From Lwoffella lincolnii (GTDB lineage: Bacteria > Pseudomonadota > Gammaproteobacteria > Pseudomonadales > Moraxellaceae): a stretch of DNA of 64,000 nt. This document shows, one piece after another, positions 50,305 to 58,310 of this stretch. Position numbers and translations under genes: made by a program. Under the pieces are notes generated by a model. That model saw only the letters and a list, made by a program, of their open reading frames with translations, had not been told where the DNA came from and did not search any database. The first letter of the stretch is position 1; every line of letters starts with the position of its first letter. Location of the stretch: the NCBI RefSeq assembly GCF_002014765.1, contig NZ_MUYT01000004.1, positions 124,001 to 188,000 on the forward strand. Direction: 5' to 3'.

Positions 50305-52212
50305 TTAATGCACCAGTTGCTGCAACGCATTATCATGATAGGTAATCTTGTGGTTTAAACGCAGATATTCCAAATAATCCTGCATTTGGTCTTGCCCAAC
50401 GTTATCACGGACATTCATCGCCACAGCTTGCGTTTCCTCTTCACCCAGTTGACTGACATTGGTTTGTTGCATGGGAGCTAATGCCATCACACTGGCTCCT
50501 GTGTCCGTCATGGTTGCCACGCCCATGACATCGTTTGTCTGTTCTTGATTTGCCTGCCCTTGTGCTTGCCCAATGTTTGATTTACCTTGAGAAAATGCCA
50601 ACTGCTTTTCATGAACGTTTAACAATGGGGTTTGTCTGGTAACATCACCCAATGCCATTAACCCCATATTTGCCAAATCTGTTGAAGATTGATTGATGCG
50701 GGCAGCAAGTTGTTTGGCATCTGCCAATGCCAGCTCACTGGCTTTTTGTTGCGTCAACGTTTGTCTGATAAGCGGGGTTGCCTGTGCTAAGGTTAATGGC
50801 TTGACAGGTTGATGATTGCTTGATTGTACCCACACCACGCCATCAGAAAGCTCAATGCTGGTCGATACCGACTGGTCTTGTAGGGCAAATTCATCAAAGG
50901 CCGTCTTTATCACCACAGGTTGTGCCAATGCTGTTTGGTTATCTTCTTTGGGATAGTTTTTGATGTGATTGACCTTGATATTCAGCTGTTTGCCAATGTC
51001 ATTGATGCCATAGCCATCGGCAGACAGCTGATTAATTTGGATTAACGCATCATCATAAGCCATTTTGGCTTTATAAGTTTTGGCTTGTTGTTCAAGTTTG
51101 GGATGAAGTTCCTGAAAACTTGGCATATTTGGTTGATTGTCTGAGGTAATGACAAACAAATGATAACCAAATTGAGTCTGTACTGGCTCACTGACCTCGC
51201 CCACTGCCAGCCCATCAAGGACTTTAGCCACTTTATCACCATCATCAGCAAACAACGCACGGCTGAAATTCCCAATCGCACCGCCATCTGCTCCTGATGG
51301 GTCATCTGATGCGGTTTTTGCCAATTTAGCAAAGTCTTCTCCTGCATCGATTCGTTGTTTCAGCTGATTGGCTCGTGCTTGTGCATCTTTACCAGTCAGT
51401 AGGATTTGGCTTAAATGACGCTGTCTATTGGCATCATATTCTTGCTGATACCGCTCATATTGTTGCTCAATGTCTGCCTTGGTAACCTGCACATTGGCAT
51501 AATCTTGTGGGGTGATTTTAATATAGCTTAAATCTACGGTCTCCACGCTATTGATGTCATTATGATGTTGTTGATAATAATCTTGAATGTGTGAATCTAA
51601 AACACGCACCTTGTCTTGATAATCCTGCCAAGCAAAGCGTTTTAACCAAACTTCACGACTCTCCATCTGTAAGCCAATCAGACGCTGTACCGCACTGATG
51701 GGATAAATGGCAGTATTGACAATGCCTCTATTTAGCTGATCCAATACGATTTGTTGGCGATATTGAGCAAACAGCTGATTTTTGTTCATGTGTTGCGAAC
51801 GTAAAAAATTTTCAAATAATTGGTTAGAAAAATTGCCATCTGCATCTAAAAAGTTGGGGTTTTGTTGTAGCAATCGAGTGATGGTGGCATCAGACACGCC
51901 CAAGCCCAATTTGTTCACTTGTTGCTCTAGCATGGCTCTGTCCACTAAGCTTTTAAGCACTTGACTTTGTAGCACATCTTCATGGATAAGACCAGAATCC
52001 ACACCGCTGTCTAAGATGGTTTGTCGCTGTCTTGTCATCATTGCCTGCAATTCAGAGCTGGTAATGCTTTTATCACCGACTCTGACAACTTCATTGGGGT
52101 CAACTGAGCCATGAATATAAGACTCAATGCCCAACAATGCCATGGGTGATAGCACCAATATCAATATGATACGACCCGGCCAGCTTTTTAAAAAATCTCT
52201 TAATTTATCCAT
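50305..52212 (-). CDS. ppiD: Membrane-anchored periplasmic chaperone/peptidyl-prolyl isomerase PpiD
   Basis: Assists folding of exported proteins near the Sec translocon. The 635-residue protein has a short cytoplasmic start and one membrane helix (GRIILILVLSPMALLGIESYI, about 14-34). A SurA-like chaperone region (VGDKSITSSELQAMMTRQRQ, LVDRAMLEQQVNKLGLGVSD) follows. A parvulin domain lies at about residues 265-360: RHLSQILLTGKDAQARANQLKQRI, then GGAIGNFSRALFADDGDKV and QTQFGYHLFVI. A second, degenerate parvulin-like region and a Gln-rich stretch (about 540-560) follow. Length and order fit E. coli PpiD (623). In E. coli ppiD is next to hupB, and here a hup gene is also the next gene upstream. 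Confidence 0.92.
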   Translation of the reverse strand: MDKLRDFLKSWPGRIILILVLSPMALLGIESYIHGSVDPNEVVRVGDKSITSSELQAMMTRQRQTILDSGVDSGLIHEDVLQSQVLKSLVDRAMLEQQVNKLGLGVSDATITRLLQQNPNFLDADGNFSNQLFENFLRSQHMNKNQLFAQYRQQIVLDQLNRGIVNTAIYPISAVQRLIGLQMESREVWLKRFAWQDYQDKVRVLDSHIQDYYQQHHNDINSVETVDLSYIKITPQDYANVQVTKADIEQQYERYQQEYDANRQRHLSQILLTGKDAQARANQLKQRIDAGEDFAKLAKTASDDPSGADGGAIGNFSRALFADDGDKVAKVLDGLAVGEVSEPVQTQFGYHLFVITSDNQPNMPSFQELHPKLEQQAKTYKAKMAYDDALIQINQLSADGYGINDIGKQLNIKVNHIKNYPKEDNQTALAQPVVIKTAFDEFALQDQSVSTSIELSDGVVWVQSSNHQPVKPLTLAQATPLIRQTLTQQKASELALADAKQLAARINQSSTDLANMGLMALGDVTRQTPLLNVHEKQLAFSQGKSNIGQAQGQANQEQTNDVMGVATMTDTGASVMALAPMQQTNVSQLGEEETQAVAMNVRDNVGQDQMQDYLEYLRLNHKITYHDNALQQLVH

Positions 52213-52491
52213 ATGCCTAACTGCTTAGCTCTCTTACTTGGTTTTTTACTTGGTTTTTAATTGGTTCTTTCATTTAAAACGACATCAAACAGACAATAAC
52301 ATCACATTATACCTTGAAATGACTAAGCAAGAAATGCCTTTAATATCATCTTTCATATCATAAACAAGCAATGTCATAAAGTCTGCTCATTTGGACATCA
52401 TCATTTAACCCACGTTTCACCTGCATTTAACCCATTGTTTTAACGTTAACCCATGGTTCACCTTATCACCTTAAGCCAATGCCAACATAAC

Positions 52492-52520
52492 AAAAACGCA
52501 CCGACTTGGGGTGCGTTTTT
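52492..52520 (-). terminator. Terminator after hup
   Basis: An 11-bp perfect inverted repeat (AAAAACGCACC / GGTGCGTTTTT) with a 7-base loop. Both strands have a T-rich 3' arm. It lies about 80 bases past the hup stop on the minus strand. Confidence 0.87.
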
Positions 52521-52599
52521 ATCTGTATTTGACTGACTAAAACTTTAAGCAAAATAAGCAAATGACATGATTTATTGCCACTTTATTCTTTATTATTGA

Positions 52600-52875
52600 T
52601 TATTTATTGGTATTCTCTTTTAGCGTTTTACCTGCTTTAAAGCTCGGTATCTTGCTGGCTGGTATGGGAATTTCTTCGCCAGTTTTTGGGTTGCGACCTG
52701 TGCGGGCTTTTCTTTCTTTCACACTAAACGTGCCAAAACCAACCAATGACACACTGTCGCCTTCTTCTAGTGCTTGACCAACGGTGTCAATAAAAGCGTT
52801 CAACGCTTTGGTTGCGTCAGCTTTGCTGATGTCAGCTTTTTTTGCGATGCTGTCGATTAATTCAGATTTATTCAT
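52600..52875 (-). CDS. hupB: DNA-binding protein HU
   Basis: A small nucleoid protein that bends DNA non-specifically. The 91 residues match the family in length and sequence: MNKSELIDSIAKKADISKADATKALNAF (in pieces), VSLVGFGTFSVKERKARTGRNP with the DNA-contacting beta arm around RNPKTGEEIPIPAS, and PSFKAGKTLK. The Pro residue at the arm tip (RNPKTG) is present. It has its own terminator. HU-beta versus HU-alpha is decided only by the ppiD neighbourhood, which resembles the E. coli hupB-ppiD locus. Confidence 0.94.
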   Translation of the reverse strand: MNKSELIDSIAKKADISKADATKALNAFIDTVGQALEEGDSVSLVGFGTFSVKERKARTGRNPKTGEEIPIPASKIPSFKAGKTLKENTNK

Positions 52876-53412
52876 AACAGTTCCTTAAAAATGATGGTCT
52901 TTAAAATCATAGGGTGAAACATTGTACCGCCACAGGGGTAAGAAAGCAATGCTTTTGCTACATTAGCTTTTGCTACATTAAGGTGTGTCCATATCTGATG
53001 CCTTAAGTGGGCTTAAGCAGATTTAAGTAGGCTTGAGTGAATTTCAGTGTAACAGCCAAATGACCACACACCATCAACACAAACCATAAAAAAAACCATA
53101 AACACACGCCGATGAACAGACAATAATCAAATTTATCAGATAGGTCAAGTTAAAAAGGAATTTTACTGATGAATGACAGCAATGCTTAGCAGCATGTCAA
53201 GAATGCGATTAAAATTCAAATCAATGTTGCACAACAAATGAATGATGAAACACACTGTCAAAGATGCTATCATCTACCATCAACCATTTCACCCTTGAGT
53301 ATTGAATATTGAGCATTTATCATTCAGCGAGCAATCACAATAATCTGAGCATGTTACCCAGCATTGCTAGCCGTTATTACCAACCATTTATTACCAACCA
53401 TAAGGTAACGAC
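52876..53412. other. Long non-coding spacer between hup and the SCP2-like gene
   Basis: A 537-base AT-rich spacer between divergent genes. It carries two copies of GCTTTTGCTACATTA (near 52951-52981), a set of related words of the form (C/T)TTAAG(T/C) repeated about every 12 bases near 53000-53040, and two copies of TTATTACCAACCAT just before the next start. No frame of note, tRNA or clear terminator was found. It should contain both divergent promoters. Confidence 0.45.
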
Positions 53413-54120
53413 ATGACGCAACAATTCCACACAGACTCTAAGCAATCATCGTCTTCTCAATCGTGGTCTGAGTCTCGTTATTGGTCCCAGCGTGTGCTGG
53501 ATTTCTTTTTGGTGGTCGCCGAATCCATGCTCACCCTAATTTTACGCTTTGATGCCCAACTGCGTCAGGCAGCATATCCATTGGCACAAGCTCAAGTGGT
53601 GGTTGAGATAAACACCTATTTGCCTAATGAGCGGATTTATCTGTCCTTTAGCACCAAAGGCATTTTGCTAGATGCTGACTTGCCCATACAAAAAGACCAA
53701 GCAGACATCATGGTGAATGCTTATAGTTTTCAGGTCATTTTGGCAATATTATCTGATAAAGAAGCAAAGATTGATGCACTACAATACTTGGGTGATGAAC
53801 AAAAAGTACAATGGCTTAAGCACTTTTTACAAACTTTAAGCGTCAGCCATTTGTTGGCTCAACTGCTCGCATTATTTGACAAAAATAAAAAAGAAACGCC
53901 CAGCCAAGAAGAGCAAGAAGCCAACAAACAACAGAAGATAACGGATTATCAAGAAAAAATTGCCAAGCTTGAGCAAAGTAATGACCAGCTGATGACTGAT
54001 AACGCTCGCTTGACCACACAACTGGCAGAATTAAAAAGTCGGCAAAATGTTTATACCTACCTATCAATTGCCCTTGCTGTCATTTGTTTGGTGGCGGTGG
54101 TGATGCTGATGATGAATTAA
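53413..54120 (+). CDS. SCP2-like (UbiJ-like) domain protein with coiled coil and C-terminal membrane anchor
   Basis: A 235-residue protein I cannot name with confidence. Residues about 25-145 resemble a sterol-carrier/UbiJ-type domain: a long N-terminal helix (VVAESMLTLILRFDAQLR), a strand pair (ERIYLSFSTKGILLDAD), then QADIMVNAYSFQVILAIL and a final helix. Residues 155-205 are charged, Gln/Glu/Lys-rich and heptad-like (EKIAKLEQSNDQLMTDNARL), so a coiled coil is likely. Residues 213-233 (YLSIALAVICLVAVVMLMM) are a membrane helix at the extreme C-terminus, giving a tail-anchored layout. UbiJ normally lacks a membrane helix. A lipid-related or ubiquinone-pathway role is only a suggestion. The IS607-like element lies just downstream. 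Confidence 0.5.
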   Translation: MTQQFHTDSKQSSSSQSWSESRYWSQRVLDFFLVVAESMLTLILRFDAQLRQAAYPLAQAQVVVEINTYLPNERIYLSFSTKGILLDADLPIQKDQADIMVNAYSFQVILAILSDKEAKIDALQYLGDEQKVQWLKHFLQTLSVSHLLAQLLALFDKNKKETPSQEEQEANKQQKITDYQEKIAKLEQSNDQLMTDNARLTTQLAELKSRQNVYTYLSIALAVICLVAVVMLMMN

Positions 54121-54185
54121 CAGCTTGTCTTAACCACCTTAACAATTACCTTTGCAACTCACCACTGCCGTTCCTTAAAACCTAC

Positions 54186-54320
54186 CTAAATCTACCCAAA
54201 GGCAAATTTAGCGTTTAATTCCTACTTCAACGTTGTTTGCCTTATTCGTTTGAACTTGGACTTACATCAACTCCATAGGCGTTTTTAATTGGGGATAGAA
54301 CTTACCCACCAACGATTAAT
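54186..54320 (-). ncRNA. Probable omega-RNA (reRNA) scaffold of the TnpB element
   Basis: Non-coding sequence directly 3' of tnpB on the minus strand, where TnpB guide RNAs lie. It contains GTTGAAGTAGGAATTAAACG, a sequence style common near the ends of tnpB transcripts, and closes with a hairpin whose arms are CTAAAT and ATTTAG (54186-54211). The guide would come from the flanking bases just below 54186. The 5' boundary may lie within tnpB. Confidence 0.45.
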
Positions 54321-54321
54321 A

Positions 54322-55494
54322 TTAAGATAAAGTTAAAACCTTATCTGCCTGATTTAAAATATTGATACTTGCATTAATATCACGGTCATGATTGGCATGG
54401 CAACTAGGACAAATCCAATGTCTAGCCGCAAGTGTCAAGTTTTCTTTTGCCATAATAAAACCGCAATTTGAACAAGTTTTAGAGCTTGGGTAAAACCTGT
54501 CCAATTCTTTGATGCTCTTGCCCCATTGATTTGCTTTGTAGATGAGTTGCCGTTTAAATTCATAAAATCCCAAATCAGAGATGGCACGGCTTAATTTGCG
54601 ATTTCTTACCATACCTTTGGTGTTAAGGTTTTCAAGGCAAATCGCATCAAACTTTTTTACTAAGTCTGTCGTGAGTTTATGTAAAAAGTCTTTTCTAATG
54701 CAACTGATTTTATAATGCAATCGTGAGAGCTTGGTTTTCGCTTTTTCACGATTTTTAGAGCCTTTTTGTTTACGGCTAAGTTGTTTTGACAATCTTTGCA
54801 GTTTTTTAAGTTTGTTTTTAAGTGGTTTTGGGGCTTGGATTTTTGTACTATCTGAAAGCGTGGCTAAATCGGTAATGCCTAAGTCTAAACCGACTGATTT
54901 ACCTGTTTTGGGTAAAGGTTTTTGAGTGTCATCTAATTCAACAGCAATAGACACAAACCATTTACCGCCCTTAGTAAAAACTTTGGCGGATAGGATTTTG
55001 CCATTGTATCTTAGATGTTCGGTCATTCTAACCAAGCCCAGATTGGGGATTTGAATGTGTGGTTTGTCTTTTTTAAGTTTTAATTTAAATTGGTCGTTGG
55101 AAAGAGAAAAGCGGTCATTGACGCCTTTCTTTCTAAATTGGGGATATTTGCTTTCACCCTTAAAAAAGCGTTTAAAGGCATTGCCTAGCTGCATAATAGC
55201 AAGTTGTGGACTGCACTTGGTTACTTCTAGCATAAAGGGGAATTGTTCACGCTTGATAGAATTAAGCTGTTTTCTTAGTTTACCTTGTGATGGTTTGTGA
55301 AGTTTGGTTTCGTCAATGGTTATGCCTTTTGCTTGACATTCATCACGGTAGTTTTTGTCTTGTTCATATTGCTTTTTCCATTCTGCCAACGCCCAATTAT
55401 AGGCAAATCTGGCAACGCCACACGCTTTTTTGAGATGGGTGGCTTGGGTGTTGTTGGGGGTTAGCTCTATGATGTGTCCACGAATGGTGGTCAT
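54322..55494 (-). CDS. tnpB: RNA-guided endonuclease TnpB (IS607-associated)
   Basis: A 390-residue TnpB from the ATG at 55494. TnpB proteins use a transposon-encoded guide RNA to cut DNA at the donor site. The N-terminal helix-turn-helix/wedge region starts MTTIRGHIIELTPNNTQATH. The split RuvC nuclease has all three acidic residues: D204 (VGLDLGITDLATL), E288 (ICLENLNTKG) and D372 (DRDINASINIL). The zinc finger is complete, with Cys341/344 and Cys362/365 (CSNCG, CPSC). No stop or frameshift interrupts it, so it may be active. An in-frame upstream ATG at 55533 lies inside the tnpA remnant and is unlikely to be used. Confidence 0.92.
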   Translation of the reverse strand: MTTIRGHIIELTPNNTQATHLKKACGVARFAYNWALAEWKKQYEQDKNYRDECQAKGITIDETKLHKPSQGKLRKQLNSIKREQFPFMLEVTKCSPQLAIMQLGNAFKRFFKGESKYPQFRKKGVNDRFSLSNDQFKLKLKKDKPHIQIPNLGLVRMTEHLRYNGKILSAKVFTKGGKWFVSIAVELDDTQKPLPKTGKSVGLDLGITDLATLSDSTKIQAPKPLKNKLKKLQRLSKQLSRKQKGSKNREKAKTKLSRLHYKISCIRKDFLHKLTTDLVKKFDAICLENLNTKGMVRNRKLSRAISDLGFYEFKRQLIYKANQWGKSIKELDRFYPSSKTCSNCGFIMAKENLTLAARHWICPSCHANHDRDINASINILNQADKVLTLS

Positions 55495-55601
55495 TGTAGT
55501 ACTGCCTTGACAAGCACACCTATTTGTTCCCATTTGCGTAAGGTTGAGATGGACACGCCAAGTTGTTTGGAAGCTTCGTTGATACTGATTAATCTATTCA
55601 T
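55491..55601 (-). pseudogene. Gutted IS607 TnpA serine recombinase (36 codons)
   Basis: The reading frame gives MNRLISINEASKQLGVSIST followed by LRKWEQIGVLV, the MerR-like DNA-binding helix-turn-helix that opens IS607 TnpA. Full-length proteins go on with a P-E-R-T-x-G-G-H-R-R-Y type segment and a serine recombinase domain of about 150 residues. Here GVLV is followed at once by KAVLQ and a stop whose TGA overlaps the tnpB ATG. KAVLQ may be the original C-terminus, which would make this one in-frame internal deletion. The catalytic serine is absent, so the element cannot move itself. Confidence 0.72.
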
Positions 55602-55607
55602 TTGGAT

Positions 55608-55636
55608 ATTATAAGATAGATTTAGTTAGATTTCAA
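55608..55636 (-). promoter_or_regulatory. Promoter of the tnpA remnant-tnpB unit
   Basis: On the minus strand TTGAAA (55636-55631), a 17-base spacer and TATAAT (55613-55608) lie 6 bases upstream of the tnpA remnant ATG. This is a near-consensus promoter; the very short leader suggests either leaderless translation of the remnant or transcription mainly for tnpB. Confidence 0.6.
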
Positions 55637-55764
55637 GAAACAGTTCAAAGCCCTAATAACCACCCCTGACAACCACTTTTGTTAACTGCCCCTTTATGGA
55701 CATGTGGTTACGGTTACCTTTATTAACAAATCTATTTTTTTATGGACATCTCACGGTCATTTTT

Positions 55765-55789
55765 AATCTTGACTAAATTAGTCAAGATT
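55765..55789. promoter_or_regulatory. IscR type 1 operator
   Basis: A perfect 25-base palindrome: two 12-bp arms (AATCTTGACTAA and its complement) around a single A. It fits the E. coli IscR type 1 consensus core (GACT-RWWWY-AGTC) and covers the -35 box of the iscR promoter. IscR carrying its cluster should repress here, giving autoregulation. Confidence 0.85.
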
Positions 55790-55797
55790 AATATAAT
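55769..55797 (+). promoter_or_regulatory. isc operon promoter
   Basis: TTGACT (55769-55774), 17 bases and TATAAT (55792-55797) form a near-consensus sigma70 promoter. Transcription should start near 55804, leaving a leader of about 170 bases before iscR. Confidence 0.85.
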
Positions 55798-55975
55798 GGC
55801 GTGTGTTCACCTAAGCGGTCTTAGGTCTTAATGAGCATGGCTTTTATTCATCATCAATGTCATCGACATCGAACAAACATCAGCAAACAAAAAAAGTCAA
55901 TAAAAGCCATTGTGCCAATAATGATGCCAACATATGCACCAACATACATACCGATTATACATATGAGGATTTCCC
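55798..55975 (+). other. Leader of the isc transcript with a 12-bp inverted repeat
   Basis: An A/C-rich, mostly unstructured leader. ATGGCTTTTATT (55837-55848) and AATAAAAGCCAT (55899-55910) are perfect inverted copies 50 bases apart and could fold into a long-loop stem. An ATG-initiated frame runs through it into iscR in another phase but shows no coding character. A ribosome-binding site (GAGGA) precedes iscR. Confidence 0.5.
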
Positions 55976-56506
55976 ATGCGTCTGACAACTCGTGGCAGAT
56001 ATGCGGTTACTGCCCTACTGGATTTGGCATTGCAAGAAGCCCAGCAAGACACTGCCGTGTCATTATCTGACATTGCCAAGCGTCAGTCCATATCCATTTC
56101 TTATTTAGAACAATTATTCTCCAAATTGCGTAAGCAAGGATTTGTCGTCAGCACTCGTGGGGCAGCAGGAGGTTATCATCTTGCCAAGCCTTTAAATGAA
56201 ATCGATGTCATGAGCGTCATTACCGCTGTTGACGAGTCGGTTAATGCCATGCTGTGTGAAGGTCAAGGCGACTGCCAAGGTGGGGCAATGTGCTTAACAC
56301 ATGACTTATGGTATGCGTTGTCTAAGCACATTGAACAATACCTAAAAAACATCACACTGCTACAACTTCTTGATATGGAACATGTGCATAGCACAGCAGA
56401 ACGACAAAGATTTCTAACCACAAGACACGACAACAAAGTCGATGGTCATCACACCATTCATACCATTAATATTCGTAATCACCATAAAGAGGTCTCTGCA
56501 TCATGA
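55976..56506 (+). CDS. iscR: Iron-sulfur cluster regulator IscR
   Basis: An Rrf2-family repressor that senses [2Fe-2S] status. The 176-residue protein starts MRLTTRGRYAVTALLDLAL, the family hallmark. The winged helix (LSDIAKRQSISISYLEQLFSKL) and wing (GAAGGYHLAKP) are clear. The cluster ligands are Cys94, Cys100, Cys106 and His109 (CEGQGDCQGGAMCLTHDLW), equivalent to C92/C98/C104/H107 of E. coli. The C-terminal tail is His/Asn-rich and 15 residues longer than usual. It leads the isc operon; its stop overlaps the iscS ATG. The type 1 operator upstream indicates autoregulation. Confidence 0.97.
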   Translation: MRLTTRGRYAVTALLDLALQEAQQDTAVSLSDIAKRQSISISYLEQLFSKLRKQGFVVSTRGAAGGYHLAKPLNEIDVMSVITAVDESVNAMLCEGQGDCQGGAMCLTHDLWYALSKHIEQYLKNITLLQLLDMEHVHSTAERQRFLTTRHDNKVDGHHTIHTINIRNHHKEVSAS

Positions 56507-57726
56507 GCCAATCCAAACTGATTTATCTTGACTATGCCGCCACCACACCTGTTGCCGAAGAGGTTGCCAAAAAGATGGCACAGTACCTGACTTTTGATGG
56601 GGTGTTTGGCAATCCTGCTTCTCGCTCACACGGTTATGGTTGGCAAGCAGAAGAAGCGGTGGAGACCGCACGTGAGCAGATTGCTGAGCTTATCAATGCT
56701 GACTCTCGTGAGATTGTTTTTACGTCTGGAGCAACCGAGTCTGATAACTTGGCGATTAAAGGGGCGGCACATTTTTATCAAAGTCGTGGCAAACACATCA
56801 TCACCAGTCAGATTGAGCATAAAGCGGTGTTAGATACTTGCAGACAGCTTGAGCAAGAGGGTTTTGAAATTACCTATCTTGAGCCACAACAAGGCACTGG
56901 CATGATTTTGCCCCAGCAAGTGAAAGAAGCGTTAAGAGAAGACACCATTTTGGTCAGTTTGATGATGGTCAATAATGAGCTTGGCACACTCACTGATGTG
57001 GCAAGTATTGGCGACATCACTCGTCAAGCAGGTGTGCTGTTCCATGTTGATGCGGCTCAAGCGATTGGCAAAACACGCATTGACTTATCTGAGCTAAAAG
57101 TAGATTTGATGAGCTTTTCTGGACATAAGGCCTATGGACCTAAAGGCATTGGGGCGTTGTTTGTGCGTCGCAAACCAAGAGCACGCATTAAAGCTGAACA
57201 GCATGGCGGTGGACATGAACGAGGCATGCGTTCAGGCACTCTGCCCACGCATCAGATTGTTGGCATGGGAGAGGCGTTTGATTTGGTTGCCAAGCGGTTT
57301 GAGCAAGATTTTGAGCATGTTACAAAACTACGCCAACAGCTTTGGCAAGGACTGCAAGACATTGAAGAGATTTATCTTAACGGTGATTTTGAGCATTCTG
57401 TGCCACACATTGTCAACATCAGCTTTAACTTTGTGGAAGGAGAGTCATTGATGATGTCGCTAAAAAATCTGGCGGTATCATCAGGGTCAGCTTGCACATC
57501 AGCAACCCTTGAGCCGTCTTATGTGTTAAGAGCCATTGGAAGACCTGATGAGTTGGCACATAGCTCCATTCGTTTTAGCTTGGGTCGTTACACCACCGAA
57601 GCTGATATTGAACTGGTAATCACACAAATTCACGAAGCGGTGGACAAATTGCGTCAGCTGTCGCCACTTTGGGACATGTACCAAGAAGGCATTGATTTAA
57701 ACCAAGTAGAATGGCAAGAGCATTGA
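56503..57726 (+). CDS. iscS: Cysteine desulfurase IscS
   Basis: Takes sulfur from cysteine as an enzyme-bound persulfide for Fe-S clusters, tRNA thiolation (through the tus relay in this window) and other uses. The 407-residue protein has the PLP lysine K209 in SFSGHKAYGPKG and the active cysteine C331 in SSGSACTSATLEPSYVL. The family start (IYLDYAATTPVAEEVA), FTSGATESDN and HVDAAQAIGK are present. Its ATG overlaps the iscR stop by four bases, implying coupled translation. All catalytic elements are intact. Confidence 0.98.
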   Translation: MSQSKLIYLDYAATTPVAEEVAKKMAQYLTFDGVFGNPASRSHGYGWQAEEAVETAREQIAELINADSREIVFTSGATESDNLAIKGAAHFYQSRGKHIITSQIEHKAVLDTCRQLEQEGFEITYLEPQQGTGMILPQQVKEALREDTILVSLMMVNNELGTLTDVASIGDITRQAGVLFHVDAAQAIGKTRIDLSELKVDLMSFSGHKAYGPKGIGALFVRRKPRARIKAEQHGGGHERGMRSGTLPTHQIVGMGEAFDLVAKRFEQDFEHVTKLRQQLWQGLQDIEEIYLNGDFEHSVPHIVNISFNFVEGESLMMSLKNLAVSSGSACTSATLEPSYVLRAIGRPDELAHSSIRFSLGRYTTEADIELVITQIHEAVDKLRQLSPLWDMYQEGIDLNQVEWQEH

Positions 57727-57828
57727 TTGATGTGTTTGACCAATTTGATGATTAATAAATGATGAACGATGACTGATTGACCGATGCCAACGCATTAGCC
57801 AAAATAAAGAAAATAAAGGAGTTACCAA

Positions 57829-58212
57829 ATGGCTTATTCAGACCAAGTGATTGACCATTACGAAAATCCTCGTAATGTCGGTAATTTTGACAAAAATGCC
57901 AAAAACGTTGGCACAGGCATGGTGGGTGCCCCTGCTTGTGGTGATGTGATGCGATTACAAATCCAAGTCAGCGATGATGGCGTGATAGAAGATGCTAAGT
58001 TTAAAACCTATGGTTGTGGCTCAGCAATCGCATCAAGCTCGCTGGTTACTGAGTGGCTTAAAGGCAAAACACTTGACCAAGCCCGTGAAATTAAAAATAA
58101 AGACATTGCTGAAGAGTTAGCATTGCCCCCTGTTAAAATCCATTGCTCTGTTTTGGCAGAAGATGCCATTAAAGCGGCGATTGACGATTATCAAACTAAA
58201 GTGGGTGCTTAA
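57829..58212 (+). CDS. iscU: Fe-S cluster scaffold IscU
   Basis: The scaffold on which [2Fe-2S] clusters are built with sulfur from IscS. The 127-residue protein carries the three conserved cysteines, C37 (APACGDVM, with D39), C63 (YGCGSA) and C106 (KIHCSVLAEDA). The HscA recognition motif LPPVK lies at 99-103. The start MAYSDQVIDHYENPRNVG is typical, with a good ribosome-binding site (AAGGAG). It is third in the isc operon. Confidence 0.98.
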   Translation: MAYSDQVIDHYENPRNVGNFDKNAKNVGTGMVGAPACGDVMRLQIQVSDDGVIEDAKFKTYGCGSAIASSSLVTEWLKGKTLDQAREIKNKDIAEELALPPVKIHCSVLAEDAIKAAIDDYQTKVGA

Positions 58213-58231
58213 GATTGCTGAGATAATGCTT

Positions 58232-58270
58232 GCTAAGCAAGATAACGCTAAGCAAGATAACGCTAAGTAA
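58232..58270 (+). repeat. 15-bp tandem repeat between iscU and iscA
   Basis: Two exact copies of GCTAAGCAAGATAAC (58232-58246, 58247-58261) plus a partial third copy (GCTAAGTAA). It fills much of the 98-base gap between the genes. Confidence 0.85.
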
Positions 58271-58310
58271 GCTGACAAATAAGAGTGAATAAAACTGACG
58301 AGAACATAAC

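Larger units (their letters stand above)
54165..55640 (-). mobile_element. IS607-type element with intact tnpB and internally deleted tnpA
   Basis: The unit consists of a promoter, a 36-codon tnpA remnant, an intact tnpB overlapping it by ATGA, and an omega-RNA-like 3' end. A TnpA with an N-terminal MerR-like helix-turn-helix followed by TnpB is the layout of IS607. Neither terminal inverted repeats nor a target duplication were seen, as expected for that family. Ends are approximate. It sits between an SCP2-like gene and the isc operon and interrupts neither. Confidence 0.65.

Noticed and set aside
55831..56070. A 79-codon frame in the iscR leader, partly overlapping iscR
   Set aside because: It overlaps the iscR start in another frame, has a composition set by A/C-rich leader DNA and no family resemblance.
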